A DNA stretch of 9,231 nucleotides from Bacteroidales bacterium UBA3844 (GCA_002392915.1 DGHQ01000018.1:1-9231); one strand, 5' to 3'; shown: positions 1 through 6,638, counted from the first letter of the stretch. Numbers and translations are program-made. Notes: generated by a model from the letters alone, not told the origin.

Positions 1-18
1 AGAGTAGGTAGCCGCCGC
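1..18 (+). rRNA. rrf: 5S ribosomal RNA, 3' end only (partial)
   Basis: The first bases, AGAGTAGGTAGCCGCCGC, match the 3' end of Bacteroidetes 5S rRNA as I remember it (a conserved GGGAGAGTAGG..GCCGCC ending). A strong terminator follows within ten bases, as expected at the end of an rRNA operon. The gene body lies outside the window, so the exact 3' end (17-20) is an estimate. Confidence 0.8.
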
Positions 19-24
19 TTTCAG

Positions 25-57
25 GAGTCAATCTCAACGAGGTTGGCTCTTTTTTTT
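25..57 (+). terminator. Rho-independent terminator of the rRNA operon
   Basis: The 11-bp stem GAGTCAATCTC (25-35) / GAGGTTGGCTC (39-49) has a three-base AAC loop and contains G-T wobbles. Eight T's (50-57) follow directly. Its position just after the 5S 3' end fits termination of the upstream rRNA transcript. Confidence 0.85.
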
Positions 58-79
58 GTGTTTATGCGGGGCAATGGCC

Positions 80-107
80 GTAGAGACGGTGCGCGCAACG
101 TCTCTAC
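80..107. repeat. GTAGAGACG inverted-repeat (REP-like) element
   Basis: GTAGAGACG (80-88) is perfectly complementary to CGTCTCTAC (99-107). The 10-base centre contains the self-complementary GCGCGC. Short GTAGAGACG...CGTCTCTAC palindromes are known from memory as dispersed intergenic repeats in several Bacteroidetes and cyanobacteria. Membership in such a family is inferred, because only one copy is in this window. There is no following T-run, so it is not a terminator. Confidence 0.6.
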
Positions 108-167
108 CGGTTACCGTCGGTCAAGGCCGATAACGTCACCTGCGGCGACGTCTGTTTGCCAACCGCC

Positions 168-188
168 ATCGTCCATCGTTTATCGTCC
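168..188 (+). repeat. Three tandem ATCGTCC-type heptamers
   Basis: ATCGTCC (168-174), ATCGTTT (175-181) and ATCGTCC (182-188) form a short tandem heptamer array. Degenerate ATCC-rich units follow up to about 200. It belongs to a longer degenerate intergenic repeat (about 111-188), parts of which recur in the same order at 1329-1374. No coding capacity is credible here. Confidence 0.6.
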
Positions 189-217
189 AATCCCATCCAT
201 CTTTCCATTTTATTTCC

Positions 218-225
218 TACTTTTG
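218..225 (+). promoter_or_regulatory. Bacteroidetes -7 box upstream of the LRR gene
   Basis: TACTTTTG matches the Bacteroidetes sigma-70-type -7 consensus TAnnTTTG. It lies 27 bases before the ATG at 253. No TTTG -33 box is found 19-21 bases upstream, so the promoter is only half supported. Confidence 0.5.
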
Positions 226-252
226 TGACAATATAATTATAATTAAGTCGCT

Positions 253-1299
253 ATGTTGAAGAAACTACTTGTGTCGCTGTTGTCGGCATTGTTGTGCATG
301 TCTGTTGTCGCAGAGACTGAATCCCAATTGAATGGGAACCAGAATGAGACTGATGTGAAAATAGATGAGAATGGAGACGTGTTTGTTTCTCCACTGAAGT
401 ATCATATCTCTTCCGATAGTACGGCAGAGGTGATAAAGGATGATTCTTATAAAGAACTTGAATCTGTCGTTATACCTTCCCAAATTCAAATTGCAGGACG
501 TGTTTATTCTGTCACGAGTATAGGAGATAATGCTTTTTCAGTATGCTTCAGGTTGACAAGTATAAGTATTCCGTCTAGTGTAACAAGCATAGAAGATGGA
601 GCGTTTTCTCATTGTGTTGGATTGAAGAACATTGAGATTCCATCGAGTGTGATAAGTATAGGATATGAAGCGTTTTATGATTGTAGCGGCTTGACACACA
701 TAGAAATACCATCAAGTGTCACAAATATTGAAAAAAATGCATTTGGGTCATGTGATGTATTGTCAAGCATAAATGTGGTTTCTGATAATTCTATTTATTC
801 ATCTGAAGATGGAGTATTGTATGATAAAAATAAGAGAAAACTTATTTGTGTTCCAGCAGGTAAGAATGGTAAATTTGTTATTCCATCGAGTGTCACAAGT
901 ATAGGAAACTATGCATTTATGTATTGTAGAGGTTTGACAAGTATAGAGATTCCATCGAGTGTGACAAGCATAGAAAATGAAGCGTTTTGGAATTGTCATA
1001 GTTTGACAAGCATAGAGATTCCGCCGAGTGTGACAAGTATAGAAAATGATGTGTTTTGGAATTGTTGTGGATTGACAAGCATAAGGATTCCCTCCAGTGT
1101 GATAAGTATAGGAAATTATGCGTTTTCTTATTGTAGAGCATTGACAAGTATAAAGATTCCTTCCAGTGTGACAAACATAGGTGTATTTGCATTTAGGAAC
1201 TGTAAAAATCTTGATGTCATCATTGATAATTCGGAGAAGAATATCTCAGTTGGGGATTATGCGTTTGACGATTGCAAGTCTGTGAAATTTCTGAAATAA
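253..1299 (+). CDS. Secreted BspA-like leucine-rich repeat protein
   Basis: This 348-residue protein has a type I signal peptide: a KK-containing n-region, a hydrophobic core and likely cleavage after SVVA (residue 20). Residues 20-68 form a non-repetitive linker. From about residue 69 the protein is built of 23-residue units of the form LTSIEIPSSVTSIGxxAFxxCxx, the Treponema/BspA-type LRR. A typical BspA insertion (around residues 173-200, with SSEDGVLYDK and VPAGKNGK) interrupts the array. Proteins of this family are usually extracytoplasmic and have been linked to adhesion, but the role here is unknown. No type IX sorting domain or LPXTG motif is visible at the C terminus, which ends in a partial repeat. 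The gene is AT-rich and stands alone between the rRNA operon and mutS, flanked by related intergenic repeats. It has its own -7 box and no clear terminator. Confidence 0.88.
   Translation: MLKKLLVSLLSALLCMSVVAETESQLNGNQNETDVKIDENGDVFVSPLKYHISSDSTAEVIKDDSYKELESVVIPSQIQIAGRVYSVTSIGDNAFSVCFRLTSISIPSSVTSIEDGAFSHCVGLKNIEIPSSVISIGYEAFYDCSGLTHIEIPSSVTNIEKNAFGSCDVLSSINVVSDNSIYSSEDGVLYDKNKRKLICVPAGKNGKFVIPSSVTSIGNYAFMYCRGLTSIEIPSSVTSIENEAFWNCHSLTSIEIPPSVTSIENDVFWNCCGLTSIRIPSSVISIGNYAFSYCRALTSIKIPSSVTNIGVFAFRNCKNLDVIIDNSEKNISVGDYAFDDCKSVKFLK
553..1209 (+). repeat. 69-bp tandem repeats encoding the LRR units
   Basis: Full 69-base units start at 553, 622, 691, 934, 1003, 1072 and 1141. Each begins with TTGACA- or TTGAA-like Leu-Thr/Lys codons and contains an ATTCC(A/T/G)(T/C)CGAGTGTGA-type core. 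The block 760-933 holds one unit enlarged by a 35-codon insertion. Units 934-1002 and 1003-1071 are especially close at DNA level, which suggests recent duplication or gene conversion. Confidence 0.8.
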
Positions 1300-1328
1300 T
1301 ATTTTAGCATCAACTCAGTATGGATTGT

Positions 1329-1374
1329 TTACCGTCGACAGCCAACTGCTATAAGCCAATAGTCATCGTCCATC
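1329..1374 (+). repeat. Second, shortened copy of the degenerate intergenic repeat
   Basis: TTACCGTCG (1329-1337), GCCAAC (1341-1346) and CATCGTCCATC (1364-1374) occur exactly and in the same order as at 111-119, 158-163 and 167-177, with different spacing. The two patches therefore flank the LRR gene as related direct repeats. The rest of the 172-base gap before mutS contains only the inverted repeat and -7 box described separately. Confidence 0.45.
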
Positions 1375-1416
1375 TGTCTTTTTAATAATGTGTTAATATC
1401 TATTTTCCCCATGTCA

Positions 1417-1449
1417 ACGCAAATAGAGGGATTTTGGGTAAATTTGCGT
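1417..1449. promoter_or_regulatory. mutS promoter box overlapped by an 8-bp inverted repeat
   Basis: TAAATTTG (1439-1446) fits the Bacteroidetes -7 consensus and lies 26 bases before the GTG start of mutS. No TTTG -33 box is seen at the right distance. The -7 box overlaps the right arm of a perfect inverted repeat, ACGCAAAT (1417-1424) / ATTTGCGT (1442-1449), with a 17-base spacer. This arrangement could be an operator, but that is inference. Confidence 0.4.
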
Positions 1450-1471
1450 GTAATTTATAAAATTAAGAGAC

Positions 1472-4111
1472 GTGGCAGAAAAAAGTGAAACGCCTTTAAT
1501 GAGGCAATATTCAGAGTATAAATCGCAGTATCCTGATGCAGTCCTGCTTTTCCGTGTGGGTGATTTCTATGAAACTTTTGGCGACGACGCTATAAAAGCG
1601 TCTGAGGCTCTTGGCATCACGCTTACCAAACGCAACAATGGTGGCGGTTCGGGTGAAATGCCTCTTGCCGGTTTCCCTCACCATGCTCTCGACACTTATC
1701 TGCCTAAACTTGTCCGCCACGGATACCGTGTGGCAATCTGCGACCAACTTGAGGATCCCAAACAGGCTAAAGGGCTTGTGAAACGTGGCATTACGGAACT
1801 TTCCACTCCGGGTGTTACGATGAGTGAGAATATCCTTGATCCTCGTGAAAACAATTTCTTGTGTGCGGTGTGCCGCAACAAAGAGAAAAAGTCCGGTGAT
1901 ATATACGGAGTGTCGTTCCTCGACATCTCCACTGGTGAATACCTTCTTTCGCAAGGTAAACAAGACTATGTAGACAAACTTCTTTCCGTCTACACTCCTA
2001 AAGAAATTCTGATTGAAAGAGGTTGCAGACGTGATTTTGAGGACTCTTTCTCAAAACACTATCTTGTGAATGAACTTGATGATTGGGCTTTCACTCCTGA
2101 CAGCGCACGTGGTAAACTTCTTGCCCATTTCAACACTACGTCGTTGAAGGGATTTGGTGTGGAGAATCTTCAGGTGGGCCAGGTGGCTGCCGGAGCCATT
2201 CTTCATTACCTCGACTATACTCAGCATAAAAATATCAGCCACGTCAATTCAATCCGTCGTATTGAGGAGGAAAAATATGTCTGGATGGACCGTTTTACGG
2301 TGCGAAACCTTGAGCTTTTCCCAACGTCGGATGAAAACCAGCGTTCTCTTCTCGGCATTATCAATGAAACGATGACTCCTATGGGTTCACGTCAGATGAT
2401 GCGATGGCTTGCCCAGCCTCTTAAGGAGGTGACTCCGATAGTGGAGCGCCATGAGATAGTGGAGACGTTGTTCCAGGAAAAGCCGTTGCGTGAGCTTCTT
2501 AACGAGTGTCTGCCACAGATTGGCGACATGGAGCGTATCGTCTCTAAAATCGCTGCCAAACGTGCCAATCCACGTGATGTGCTGGCTTTGTGCTCGGCTT
2601 TGAAGATGGTGGGGCCTATCAAAATTGCTTGCTCTCAAAGCAGCAACGTCAACCTTCAGGGAATGGCTGAACGACTGAATCCATGCGAGCATATTTGTGC
2701 TAAAATAGACTCGATGATTGTGCCTAATCCTCCAGCTTTGCTGTCGAAGGGTGGGGTGATCGCTCCAGGATATAATGAAGATCTCGACAGTTGGAGACAA
2801 ATATCTACCAACAGCAAGGATGTGCTTTTGAAAATCCAGGATGAGGAGATGGAACGCACGGGAATATCATCACTTAAGGTGGGCTACAACAATGTGTTTG
2901 GCTACTATCTTGAGGTGAGAAACACTCATAAGGACAAAGTGCCTCAGGAGTGGATCCGCAAGCAGACACTTACTGGCGCGGAGCGTTATATCACACCTGA
3001 ATTGAAGGAACTTGAGGCAAAAATCACCAAGGCAGAAGAGATGATCATTCCGTTGGAGACGCGATTGTTCATGGAGCTTATTGATGAGCTTGCCGACTAT
3101 ATATCACCTGTACAGACTGATACATCTATCATTGCTCAGCTTGACTGTCTGATGTCTTTTGTCTCTGTCTCTGAAAAATATAAATATGTTCGTCCCGTCG
3201 TCGACGACAGCCTTGTGATTGATATCCGTGAGGGCCGCCACCCTGTGATCGAACGTCAGTTGCCGATAGACAGCCCGTATATCGCAAATAGTGTGGAGCT
3301 CGACAATGAGAAGAAGCAGATTATGATGATCACCGGTCCTAATATGGCTGGTAAATCGGCACTGCTTCGCCAGACTGCGTTGATTGTGGTGTTGGCTCAG
3401 ATTGGTTGTTTTGTGCCTGCCGACAGTGCCCATATCGGTGTCGTGGATAAGATTTTCACACGTGTGGGAGCATCTGATAATATTTCGATGGGAGAGTCAA
3501 CATTTATGGTGGAGATGACGGAAGCGTCGAGCATCATCAACAATATCACCGATCGTTCACTTGTGCTTTTCGATGAGCTTGGTCGTGGAACTTCCACTTA
3601 TGACGGAATCTCGATTGCATGGGCTATCGTGGAGTATCTTCACGAGAATCCCAAGGCTAATCCAAAAACTCTCTTCGCCACTCACTACCATGAACTAAAT
3701 GAGATGGAGAACACGTTTGAGCGTGTGAAAAACTATAATGTTTCGGTGCGTGAGGCAGATGGCAAGGTGATTTTCTTGCGTAAATTGAAAGAGGGTGGAA
3801 GTGAGCATAGTTTTGGTATCCATGTTGCCAAACTTGCAGGTATGCCGTCTGCTGTTGTCGACAGAGCAAACGAGATTCTGCACCGTCTTGAGGAACAACA
3901 TAAAGACACAGACGTCACGACAGAGAAAATAAAGAAGGCAACGGAGCCAAAACTTCCTGCCGGCACACAGCTTAGTATTTTCCAACTTGATGATCCTACA
4001 CTTTCTCAGGTGCGTGACGAAATCCTGACAATAGATATTGACAACCTTACTCCGATTGAAGCTTTGAACAAACTTCATGAAGTGAAAAAAATATTACTCG
4101 GAAAAAGTTAA
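1472..4111 (+). CDS. mutS: DNA mismatch repair protein MutS
   Basis: MutS recognises mispaired bases and small loops, then recruits MutL in an ATP-dependent way to start post-replicative repair. The 879-residue length fits bacterial MutS1. The mismatch-binding motif F-Y-E is at residues 32-34 (GDFYETF). The middle connector, lever and clamp domains fill the protein up to about 575. The C-terminal ABC-type ATPase has Walker A GPNMAGKS (622-629), the signature-region sequence GASDNISMGESTF, Walker B LVLFDE (D701, E702) and the ATHYHELNEM switch (736-745). A helix-rich C-terminal tail follows. All key residues are present, so the gene appears functional. The start is taken as GTG at 1472. An in-frame ATG at 1499 would give 870 residues and begins nearer the usual family N terminus, so the start is uncertain. 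The gene is transcribed alone. Confidence 0.98.
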   Translation: MAEKSETPLMRQYSEYKSQYPDAVLLFRVGDFYETFGDDAIKASEALGITLTKRNNGGGSGEMPLAGFPHHALDTYLPKLVRHGYRVAICDQLEDPKQAKGLVKRGITELSTPGVTMSENILDPRENNFLCAVCRNKEKKSGDIYGVSFLDISTGEYLLSQGKQDYVDKLLSVYTPKEILIERGCRRDFEDSFSKHYLVNELDDWAFTPDSARGKLLAHFNTTSLKGFGVENLQVGQVAAGAILHYLDYTQHKNISHVNSIRRIEEEKYVWMDRFTVRNLELFPTSDENQRSLLGIINETMTPMGSRQMMRWLAQPLKEVTPIVERHEIVETLFQEKPLRELLNECLPQIGDMERIVSKIAAKRANPRDVLALCSALKMVGPIKIACSQSSNVNLQGMAERLNPCEHICAKIDSMIVPNPPALLSKGGVIAPGYNEDLDSWRQISTNSKDVLLKIQDEEMERTGISSLKVGYNNVFGYYLEVRNTHKDKVPQEWIRKQTLTGAERYITPELKELEAKITKAEEMIIPLETRLFMELIDELADYISPVQTDTSIIAQLDCLMSFVSVSEKYKYVRPVVDDSLVIDIREGRHPVIERQLPIDSPYIANSVELDNEKKQIMMITGPNMAGKSALLRQTALIVVLAQIGCFVPADSAHIGVVDKIFTRVGASDNISMGESTFMVEMTEASSIINNITDRSLVLFDELGRGTSTYDGISIAWAIVEYLHENPKANPKTLFATHYHELNEMENTFERVKNYNVSVREADGKVIFLRKLKEGGSEHSFGIHVAKLAGMPSAVVDRANEILHRLEEQHKDTDVTTEKIKKATEPKLPAGTQLSIFQLDDPTLSQVRDEILTIDIDNLTPIEALNKLHEVKKILLGKS

Positions 4112-4125
4112 AAATCAGCAATAAA

Positions 4126-4156
4126 TTTGTTTTTTGAATTTAAAGGGATATATTTG
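4126..4156 (+). promoter_or_regulatory. Bacteroidetes-type promoter of the lipoprotein gene
   Basis: TTTG (4126-4129) and TATATTTG (4149-4156) are separated by 19 bases, a near-perfect Bacteroidetes promoter. Transcription would start near 4161-4164, just after mutS ends and at the left edge of the TTATGAC inverted repeat. Confidence 0.7.
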
Positions 4157-4161
4157 CCATG

Positions 4162-4180
4162 TTATGACATAAAGTCATAA
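4162..4180. repeat. TTATGAC inverted repeat in the 5' leader
   Basis: TTATGAC (4162-4168) and GTCATAA (4174-4180) form a perfect 7-bp inverted repeat around ATAAA. It sits at the predicted transcription start and reaches the first A of the upstream ATG (4180). It could be a transcription-factor operator or a 5' stabilising hairpin of the mRNA. The sequence alone does not decide. Confidence 0.5.
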
Positions 4181-4212
4181 TGGAAAATAATTTAATTAAA
4201 GTAATAGGGATT

Positions 4213-4986
4213 ATGATTAAACTAAGAAATTTTTGGGTGGCACTTGCGATAGGATGTGCTTTCTCTATGGGAACAACTTCTTGTGGTGACGACGATGATG
4301 AAGACGAACCAAAACAAGAGCAAGTTAATAAGGCAACAGAGGCAGGTAATGTGATGAAGGAAGTCGTAGATAGTTACAACATTAAAGGTGCTAATCTTTT
4401 GGATCAGGCAACATCTATGACAAAGGATCAGTTGCAGAAACTTGCTGAGACAGTGGTTGAATACAACAAGAATAAGAACAATTCGGAATGGATGCAGACA
4501 TTCTTGGGAACTGCTGCATCTAGCGAAGCTGACAAAAAGGCTACGACAGATTTGTTGGATGATGCAATATCTCAGCTTGAGAATATTGGTGTTGTGATGA
4601 ACGAAGTTACAACAAAGGATTTGTTGGATACTTTCTCTGAATATTTTGAAGGAAAGGATCAGCTTGGTGAGGGCGAGGCTGACGGTATTAAGCAAGGTGC
4701 AACACACAAGGATTTGTTTGATGCAATTTATGAGGAGAAACTTGCTTCTATTCCTGCTACTGAGGAAGGATTGGATCAAATGTTTAATGTGTTCCAGACT
4801 TTGCCTGCAGATCAGCAGACTGAGCTTGTAAATGTTGTTTTGGCATGGGCTAATAAGTCTGATGACGTTGCTTGGCAGGAAGGTTTCTTGTCAGGAGTGT
4901 CTGCAGATGCCGCTACTCAGCAGGGACTTAAAGAAAAACTTGATTTCCTTGCTAAATACAAAACTTACATTGCTGCAATGGCGTAA
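4213..4986 (+). CDS. Predicted surface-exposed lipoprotein with duplicated helical module
   Basis: I do not recognise the family. From the ATG at 4213 the 257-residue product has a lipoprotein signal peptide: MIKLRN, a hydrophobic core, and a GTTSC lipobox with lipidated Cys24. The Cys is followed by GDDDDEDE. An acidic tract after the Cys is the known Bacteroidetes lipoprotein export signal for the outer surface, so surface exposure is likely but inferred. The mature part is acidic, probably all helical and without enzyme motifs. Residues 64-125 and 192-253 align without gaps at an offset of 128. Shared positions are D72/D200, Q73/Q201, L77/L205, V81/V209, W93/W221, F97/F225, L98/L226, A106/A234, L115/L243, D116/D244 and I125/I253. 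An in-frame ATG at 4180 would add 11 residues, but it gives an unusually long n-region and overlaps an inverted repeat. The gene is monocistronic between its own promoter and terminator. Confidence 0.85.
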   Translation: MIKLRNFWVALAIGCAFSMGTTSCGDDDDEDEPKQEQVNKATEAGNVMKEVVDSYNIKGANLLDQATSMTKDQLQKLAETVVEYNKNKNNSEWMQTFLGTAASSEADKKATTDLLDDAISQLENIGVVMNEVTTKDLLDTFSEYFEGKDQLGEGEADGIKQGATHKDLFDAIYEEKLASIPATEEGLDQMFNVFQTLPADQQTELVNVVLAWANKSDDVAWQEGFLSGVSADAATQQGLKEKLDFLAKYKTYIAAMA

Positions 4987-5005
4987 AAGTCTGAATTTAA
5001 GGAAT

Positions 5006-5040
5006 AAAAAACGCAGGCATTTAGGTGTCTGCGTTTTTTT
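5006..5040. terminator. Bidirectional Rho-independent terminator
   Basis: ACGCAGGCA (5011-5019) pairs with TGTCTGCGT (5026-5034), with one G-T wobble and a six-base loop. It is flanked by five A's on the left and a T-run to 5040 on the right. It lies between converging genes: the lipoprotein gene ends at 4986 (+) and rluD ends at 5075 (-). It can therefore terminate both. Confidence 0.9.
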
Positions 5041-5074
5041 GTGCGTTGTAATTGACTCATAAAATCTCTGTGTG

Positions 5075-6154
5075 TCAATATTCTTTGTTTTCACGGAATT
5101 TTCTCCACTTGTCTAGCAACGCTTTCATGTCGCCTGGAATCTCAGAGTCGAAATCCATTTCCTCGCCTGTACGTGGATGACGGAATCCGAGAGTTTTGGC
5201 ATGCAGTGCCTGACGTGGGCAGATGGCGAAACAGTTGCTGACAAATTTACGGTAGTTGGATGTGCGTTCTCCACGCAATATCTCCATGCCTCCGTATCTT
5301 TCGTCGGCAAACAGTGTGTGGCCGATATGTTTCATGTGCACACGGATCTGATGTGTGCGTCCTGTCTCAAGAACACACTCCACCAATGTGACATAACCGA
5401 ACCTTTCCAACACTTTATAGTGCGTCACGGCATGTTTGGCAGACGGATTCTCTCCGTTTGGAAACGTAGTGAAGAGCATTCTGTCTTTTGGATCACGAGC
5501 GATATCAGCGTCGATTGTACCCTCGTCTTTTTCCACATTTCCCCAAACAAGAGCATTATAGCGTCGACGTGTGGTCTTGTTGAAGAATTGTTTGCCAAGA
5601 TCACTTTTCGCGTCGTCATTCTTGGCTATAATTAGGAGTCCGGATGTGTCTTTGTCTATACGGTGCACCAATCCCAAGCGAGGATCTGTAGTGTCGTAGT
5701 CGGGGTCATCCTTCAAATGCCATGCGAGTGCATTTAGCAGTGTGCCTTGGAAATTTCCGAATCCAGGGTGCACCACCATACCTGCAGCCTTGTTGACAAG
5801 CACCACATCCTTATCCTCATACACAATGTTGATGGGTATATCCTGTGGAATTATAGTGAAATCCGACGGCGGATACGACAGCATAACGGAAATCTCGTCG
5901 TTCGGCTTCACTTTGTAGCTCGATTTCACTGGTTTGCCATTGGCAAGAATTGTCTGGCAATCAGCGGCCATCTGTATGCGGTTGCGGCTCACGTGAGGCA
6001 TCACACCGACGAGGAATTTGTCGATGCGCACCAATTTTTTGCCTTCTGGCACACTGAATCTGAAATGCTCGTGAAGCTGGCCGTCGTTGCCGAGCTCTGC
6101 CTCTGGGGCTTCACCGTCTTTAAATATTTCTATATCTTCGTTCTCGTCTTGCAT
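5075..6154 (-). CDS. rluD: RluD-type 23S rRNA pseudouridine synthase
   Basis: This 359-residue enzyme of the RsuA/RluA family isomerises uridine to pseudouridine in 23S rRNA. RluD itself acts on the helix 69 uridines (1911/1915/1917 in E. coli). An acidic N-terminal extension of about 30 residues precedes an S4 RNA-binding domain (about 40-95, starting KKLVRIDKFL). The catalytic domain carries the HRIDKDTSG motif (164-172) with catalytic Asp167. Later come GRTHQIRVHMKHIGH (from about residue 265) and the conserved LHAKTLGF region. All key residues are intact. RluA, RluC and RluD paralogues share these motifs. The S4 domain and the PASTA neighbour favour the RluD-type assignment, but the exact target uridines are inferred. 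The ATG at 6154 lies nine bases after the toxin remnant's stop. Transcription probably comes from upstream, and the shared terminator at 5006-5040 ends it. Confidence 0.93.
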   Translation of the reverse strand: MQDENEDIEIFKDGEAPEAELGNDGQLHEHFRFSVPEGKKLVRIDKFLVGVMPHVSRNRIQMAADCQTILANGKPVKSSYKVKPNDEISVMLSYPPSDFTIIPQDIPINIVYEDKDVVLVNKAAGMVVHPGFGNFQGTLLNALAWHLKDDPDYDTTDPRLGLVHRIDKDTSGLLIIAKNDDAKSDLGKQFFNKTTRRRYNALVWGNVEKDEGTIDADIARDPKDRMLFTTFPNGENPSAKHAVTHYKVLERFGYVTLVECVLETGRTHQIRVHMKHIGHTLFADERYGGMEILRGERTSNYRKFVSNCFAICPRQALHAKTLGFRHPRTGEEMDFDSEIPGDMKALLDKWRKFRENKEY

Positions 6155-6163
6155 TTTTATTAT

Positions 6164-6384
6164 TTAGTATTCGATATTCAATAGATCTAGAAATTCGCTA
6201 GAAGTATAGATTGGAATATCAGAATTTTCAAAATCTTTTTTATTGCGGGTGACTATACAATCCATCTCTCCAGATAGAGCAGAATAGTATTGCACACAAT
6301 CTTCAAAATCTTTGTTTTTGGCATCAGCTGCCATTTCCAGATCTTTTTTCGTTACGCTCAGTACGTTGATAGGAATACTTTCAT
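6164..6384 (-). pseudogene. PIN-domain toxin remnant with internal deletion
   Basis: Two bases after the antitoxin-like gene's stop, an ATG at 6384 encodes MKVFL, the usual first residues of Bacteroidetes PIN toxins (MKVFLDTNV). The frame then reads STY and stops. In another frame, 74 codons open from 6388 to the TAA at 6164 encode a clear PIN C-terminal half. It has NVLSVTKKDLEMA, DFEDCVQYYSAL, a CIVTRNKKDF strand with its conserved Asp, and IPIYTSSEFLDLL at the end. Full-length PIN toxins have about 130-140 residues. Roughly 60-70 codons, including the first catalytic Asp (of LDTN) and the central acidic residue, are therefore missing, and the frame is shifted. The longest ATG-initiated product is only about 56 residues. 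PIN toxins are RNases neutralised by a cognate antitoxin. This one is very probably inactive. Confidence 0.82.
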
Positions 6385-6386
6385 GA

Positions 6387-6638
6387 TCACAATGATTTTT
6401 CTTTGGCTTTTTCTTCCATCATTGCGTTATAGTCAATATTTTTTCCTGCAATACCCATATATTTGAGTATTTCAGGAGACACTTCTATTTTTCGTTTGCC
6501 TTTGTTTGTAGGTTTTGCTTTTTTTCTCTCATCTTCAGACTTTATATCATTGAGAAGTTTCTCAGACAACCATTTTTTGTTGTCTGTACTCAATGATTTT
6601 ATATATCCCCACAAGTATTCAATAGCTGTTGTTTCCAT
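6387..6638 (-). CDS. Antitoxin-like small protein paired with a PIN toxin remnant
   Basis: This 83-residue, lysine-rich protein begins METTAIEYLWGYIKSLSTDN. Its N-terminal half (1-35) is amphipathic and helical, with NKKWLSEKLLND. A basic linker follows (ERKKAKPTNKGKRK). The C-terminal segment (ISPEIL-like, KYMGIAGKNIDYNAMMEEKAKEK) is the sort of tail that wraps a toxin. Size, composition and position two bases upstream of a PIN toxin remnant identify it as the antitoxin of a type II system. Its exact family is not certain from memory. The gene is intact although its partner is broken. It lies 78 bases downstream of the PASTA gene on the same strand. Paired TGTTAAT repeats just before its start may be its own operator. 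Confidence 0.75.
   Translation of the reverse strand: METTAIEYLWGYIKSLSTDNKKWLSEKLLNDIKSEDERKKAKPTNKGKRKIEVSPEILKYMGIAGKNIDYNAMMEEKAKEKSL

Noticed and set aside
43..228. 61-codon open frame after the 5S rRNA
   Set aside because: It starts inside the terminator T-run and runs through intergenic repeats, and the sequence is not protein-like.
917..1192. Minus-strand open frame with a repetitive LYLSH-type pattern across the LRR repeats
   Set aside because: It is the reverse-frame shadow of the 69-bp repeats. There is no independent promoter, and the sense frame has a signal peptide and a clear family match.
553..1209. Possible CRISPR array because of regular repeats
   Set aside because: The repeats are contiguous 69-base coding units in one frame with no spacers, and they encode a known LRR pattern.
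5177..5635. 152-codon plus-strand open frame within rluD
   Set aside because: It lies antisense to a well-conserved rluD with all motifs intact. The translation has no recognisable features.
6387..6638. Reading the intact small gene plus remnant as an active, novel two-gene defence system
   Set aside because: The second gene lacks half of the PIN domain and the first catalytic Asp, so no active effector is encoded.
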